From positions 6,780 to 70,779 of the forward strand of contig JAEYRD010000106.1 in assembly GCA_023435725.1 (NCBI GenBank): a stretch of 64,000 nt of DNA, in the 5' to 3' direction. Position numbers and translations under genes: made by a program. The notes beneath the pieces are model-generated. The model was not told the DNA's origin and ran no database searches. It saw only the letters and a list, made by a program, of their open reading frames with translations. Shown piece after piece: positions 61,837 through 64,000 of this stretch. The DNA comes from Pseudomonadota bacterium (GTDB lineage Bacteria; Pseudomonadota; Alphaproteobacteria; Rhizobiales; Xanthobacteraceae). Position 1 is the stretch's first letter. Each line of letters begins with the position of its first letter.

Positions 61837-62138
61837 TGTCGCATCTCCTTCGTTGGCTTGGCGGACGATGACGATCGATGACTGCTTTCTTATCTTAGGG
61901 TCAAAATGCGAAGAACTCGGCGTGAACAAATCTAGCCTGCTATCCCGACCTCGACTAGGCGCGCGGACACTTCGCAGAAGGGATCAGCAACTGAAGTCAA
62001 CCGCGATGGTTCTGATCCGACAAACCAACAAGAAGCGGCCCTCACAATCTTGTAATATGCCGAAAGTGCATAGTGTTGATCATTGTCTCCCGCCCTCATT
62101 GCTTGCCACTCGGCAATCCAAAAAGGGAGAAACAGGCA
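61837..62138. other. Divergent intergenic region
   Basis: About 300 bases carrying the promoters of the cytochrome P460 and sulfatase genes. It is less GC-rich than the coding regions. No operator or RNA gene is identified. Confidence 0.4.
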
Positions 62139-63812
62139 ATGAAGTCGGGAAAAGCAATCTTGCACAGCTTCCTGGCAGGCGTCGCCGCCATTGCGGTGAT
62201 GAACGTGCCCGCATCCGCCCAACAACAGAAGCGACCGAACGTCGTCATGCTGATGACGGACGATACTGGCTGGAACGATTTCGGCGCCTACAGCGGAGGC
62301 GGCAAAGCGCTCGGCCATCCAACACCAAATATCGATCGGATCGCCAAGGAGGGTGCGACGTTTACGAACTGGTACGGTCAAGCAAGCTGCACAGCAGGCC
62401 GCTCCTCATTCATAACGGGGCGTATTCCCATCCGTTCGGCGCTATCAATCGTGGTCGCTCCGGGTGACGAAAATGCTCTGAAGAAGGAGACGCCGACAAT
62501 CGCGGAGTATTTCCGGAAAAGCGGCTATACTACTTATTTTTCCGGCAAGTGGCATCTCGGTGACAAGCCCGAGTCCTACCCGATCGAACATGGCTTCGAC
62601 GAGATGAAGGCGTTTGCGGCATATTACCCCGGCGTCTACACCTATGCCGACACCTCCAAATGGTTTCATCCGTGGTTTCCCTCCTACAACCCAGAGATCG
62701 CAAAAGCATATTTTGAGATCGTGAACATGTACGAGTGGGAGGGGGTCGCAGGACAACCGGCGAAGAGAGGCGAGTACATAACGTACGACCGCCTTGCCGA
62801 CTTCGACGTTCGGCAGGCCGATTACGCAATCGACTACATCAAGAAGCACGCCAAGGATGCCAAGCCGTTCTTCATGGATGTCAATTTCATGAAGATGCAC
62901 AACCCGACAAATGCTGCAGCCAAATTCGCCGGGAAGTCCCGGCTGGGCGATTACTCGGACTCATTGCTCGAACTCGATGACGACATCGGTCGCATCATGG
63001 AGACAATTCGCGCGGAGGCGCCAGATTCGATCGTCATTGTGACAGCCGACAACGGGGCATGGCAGGATGCCTATCCCGATGCGGGAACGACCCCCTTCAG
63101 AGGCGAAAAAGGCACGGCGTTTGAGGCTGGTTGGCGCGTACCAGGCTTGATGTGGTGGCCTCAACACATTCCGGCTGGCTCGAACTACGATGAGATGATG
63201 TCGCACATCGATTGCTGGGCGACGCTCGCCAGGATGGTTGGCCTGACCCCGCCGCCCCACGGCGCATGGGTCGATAACAATGGCAAGCCAATCTACTTCG
63301 ATAGCATCGACAACAGCGAATACATCCTCGGTAACGCAAAGCATTCGGCGCGGAGGTCGTGGATCTACATCGATGGCGAAAACTTCATGGGAGCGCGCGC
63401 AGATGTTGCCGGTGATCCAACCAATCCCGACCTAAGCATCGCGTGGAAATATCTATGGACGGCCAAGGACACTTGGCTTGGCCCGGAGCAGAACCTGGGC
63501 TCGATCGGCGCGATTTACAATCTGACCATGGACCCGTTCGAGAAATACGACATGGTCTTCAACGGAGCGATGTCGGCACGTATGCCAACACAGTCACCGG
63601 GCAAGTACGCAGGTCAGGACAACGGCTGGGTCTTGGCACTTATCAGCCCGGTCGTGATGGATTTCAACAAGTCTATCGTTGAATTTCCCAGCATCAAGCG
63701 CGTGCCCGGCGGGGCTTCCAATGATTGGCGGCCCGACTTGCAGCACCCGGAAAATCCGGTGCCGCTGCTTGATATGAAGCACCTACCGAATATCAAGGGA
63801 AGCGGCGGCTAG
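62139..63812 (+). CDS. Exported arylsulfatase-type sulfatase
   Basis: A 557-residue alkaline-phosphatase-superfamily sulfatase. The signal peptide (MKSGKAILHSFLAGVAAIAV...) is followed by the metal site MLMTDDTGWNDFG, the formylglycine motif CTAGRSSFITGR (Cys to be oxidised by the maturase; Ala replaces the common Pro), SGKWHLGDKPE and TADNGAW. ATG 62139 with GGGAGAAA upstream starts the signal peptide. It would release sulfate from an organic ester in the periplasm. No maturase gene is in the window. A family C repeat follows the stop. Confidence 0.92.
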   Translation: MKSGKAILHSFLAGVAAIAVMNVPASAQQQKRPNVVMLMTDDTGWNDFGAYSGGGKALGHPTPNIDRIAKEGATFTNWYGQASCTAGRSSFITGRIPIRSALSIVVAPGDENALKKETPTIAEYFRKSGYTTYFSGKWHLGDKPESYPIEHGFDEMKAFAAYYPGVYTYADTSKWFHPWFPSYNPEIAKAYFEIVNMYEWEGVAGQPAKRGEYITYDRLADFDVRQADYAIDYIKKHAKDAKPFFMDVNFMKMHNPTNAAAKFAGKSRLGDYSDSLLELDDDIGRIMETIRAEAPDSIVIVTADNGAWQDAYPDAGTTPFRGEKGTAFEAGWRVPGLMWWPQHIPAGSNYDEMMSHIDCWATLARMVGLTPPPHGAWVDNNGKPIYFDSIDNSEYILGNAKHSARRSWIYIDGENFMGARADVAGDPTNPDLSIAWKYLWTAKDTWLGPEQNLGSIGAIYNLTMDPFEKYDMVFNGAMSARMPTQSPGKYAGQDNGWVLALISPVVMDFNKSIVEFPSIKRVPGGASNDWRPDLQHPENPVPLLDMKHLPNIKGSGG

Positions 63813-63962
63813 AGCGTGATCCGGGCCCGAAGGGCCGCGCTGGCGCAAAGTGTGAAGCGGTTTTCCCTCGTGACAAACGCCGAACGCGCTTGCGCGGAGG
63901 TCATGCCCAAACAACAACCTAAGGCGCGATGACGATTCATCCCGATCGCATCGCGCTTTGGT
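63811..63962. repeat. Intergenic palindromic repeat, family C copy 3 (inverted)
   Basis: Reverse-oriented match to 16775-16907 and 47105-47255: agagcgtgatccgggcccga at the left and gatgacgattcatcccgatc near the right. It begins inside the sulfatase stop codon and ends near the window edge. Confidence 0.7.
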
Positions 63963-64000
63963 CGCCACAGCTTCTCTTTTCACACAAGGTCTCGGAGGCG

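Overview
The window looks like chromosomal DNA from a high-GC alphaproteobacterium of the Bradyrhizobium/Nitrobacteraceae group. This is inferred from protein families I recognise (FixJ/NodW-type regulator, DMT exporters, ATP12, a fused indolepyruvate:ferredoxin oxidoreductase, host-attachment protein, many short secreted proteins) and from several families of palindromic intergenic repeats typical of that group. No database search was run. I see no integrase, transposase, phage module, CRISPR array or rRNA. One tRNA gene, tRNA-Arg(TCG), is present on the minus strand.

Layout. 1-1.9 kb: two curlin-like secreted repeat proteins and the start of a third exported protein lie downstream of a FixJ-type response regulator, all on the minus strand. 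2.5-6.2 kb: a MacA/MacB-type exporter operon with separate ATPase and permease, ending in a tiny LuxR-type DNA-binding protein. 6.6-15.3 kb: a secreted phosphodiesterase-like protein, 1-Cys peroxiredoxin, photolyase, histone H1-like Lys/Ala protein, DMT exporter, ClpP-like periplasmic protein, host-attachment protein and small secreted proteins. 15.8-23.4 kb: a large autotransporter with ten tandem repeats, flanked by three AraC-type regulators. 23.6-29.7 kb: tRNA-Arg, small membrane or secreted proteins, a glyoxalase-fold protein, a GrlR-like protein and a large PAS histidine kinase.

29.7-40.2 kb is minus-strand metabolism: DMT exporter, Nudix hydrolase and DapA-family enzyme, then SDR, MaoC hydratase, DUF35 and thiolase-like protein, then the fused indolepyruvate oxidoreductase. 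The SDR and hydratase resemble the two halves of peroxisomal multifunctional enzyme type 2, and the thiolase-DUF35 pair could supply the chain-cleaving step. 40.5-51.4 kb: triheme cytochrome c, TRIC-type channel, PEP-mutase family enzyme, small ferredoxin-fold proteins, ArsR-like regulator, alpha/beta hydrolase, small secreted proteins, and a DUF1326-DUF2182 pair beside a DUF2214 protein.

51.7-64 kb: small membrane proteins; propionyl-CoA carboxylase beta subunit broken by a one-base frameshift; DUF4260, coiled-coil and carboxymuconolactone-decarboxylase-like proteins; an OXA-type class D beta-lactamase; FliK and a short FlhB-C-terminus-like protein; ATP12; small secreted proteins; and a divergent cytochrome P460/sulfatase pair. 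The points most worth checking are the pccB frameshift, the split MFE-2-like operon with a thiolase lacking an obvious nucleophilic Cys, the Cys-rich DUF1326/DUF2182 pair, the curlin-like locus and the autotransporter/AraC block. None is proven to be a new system.
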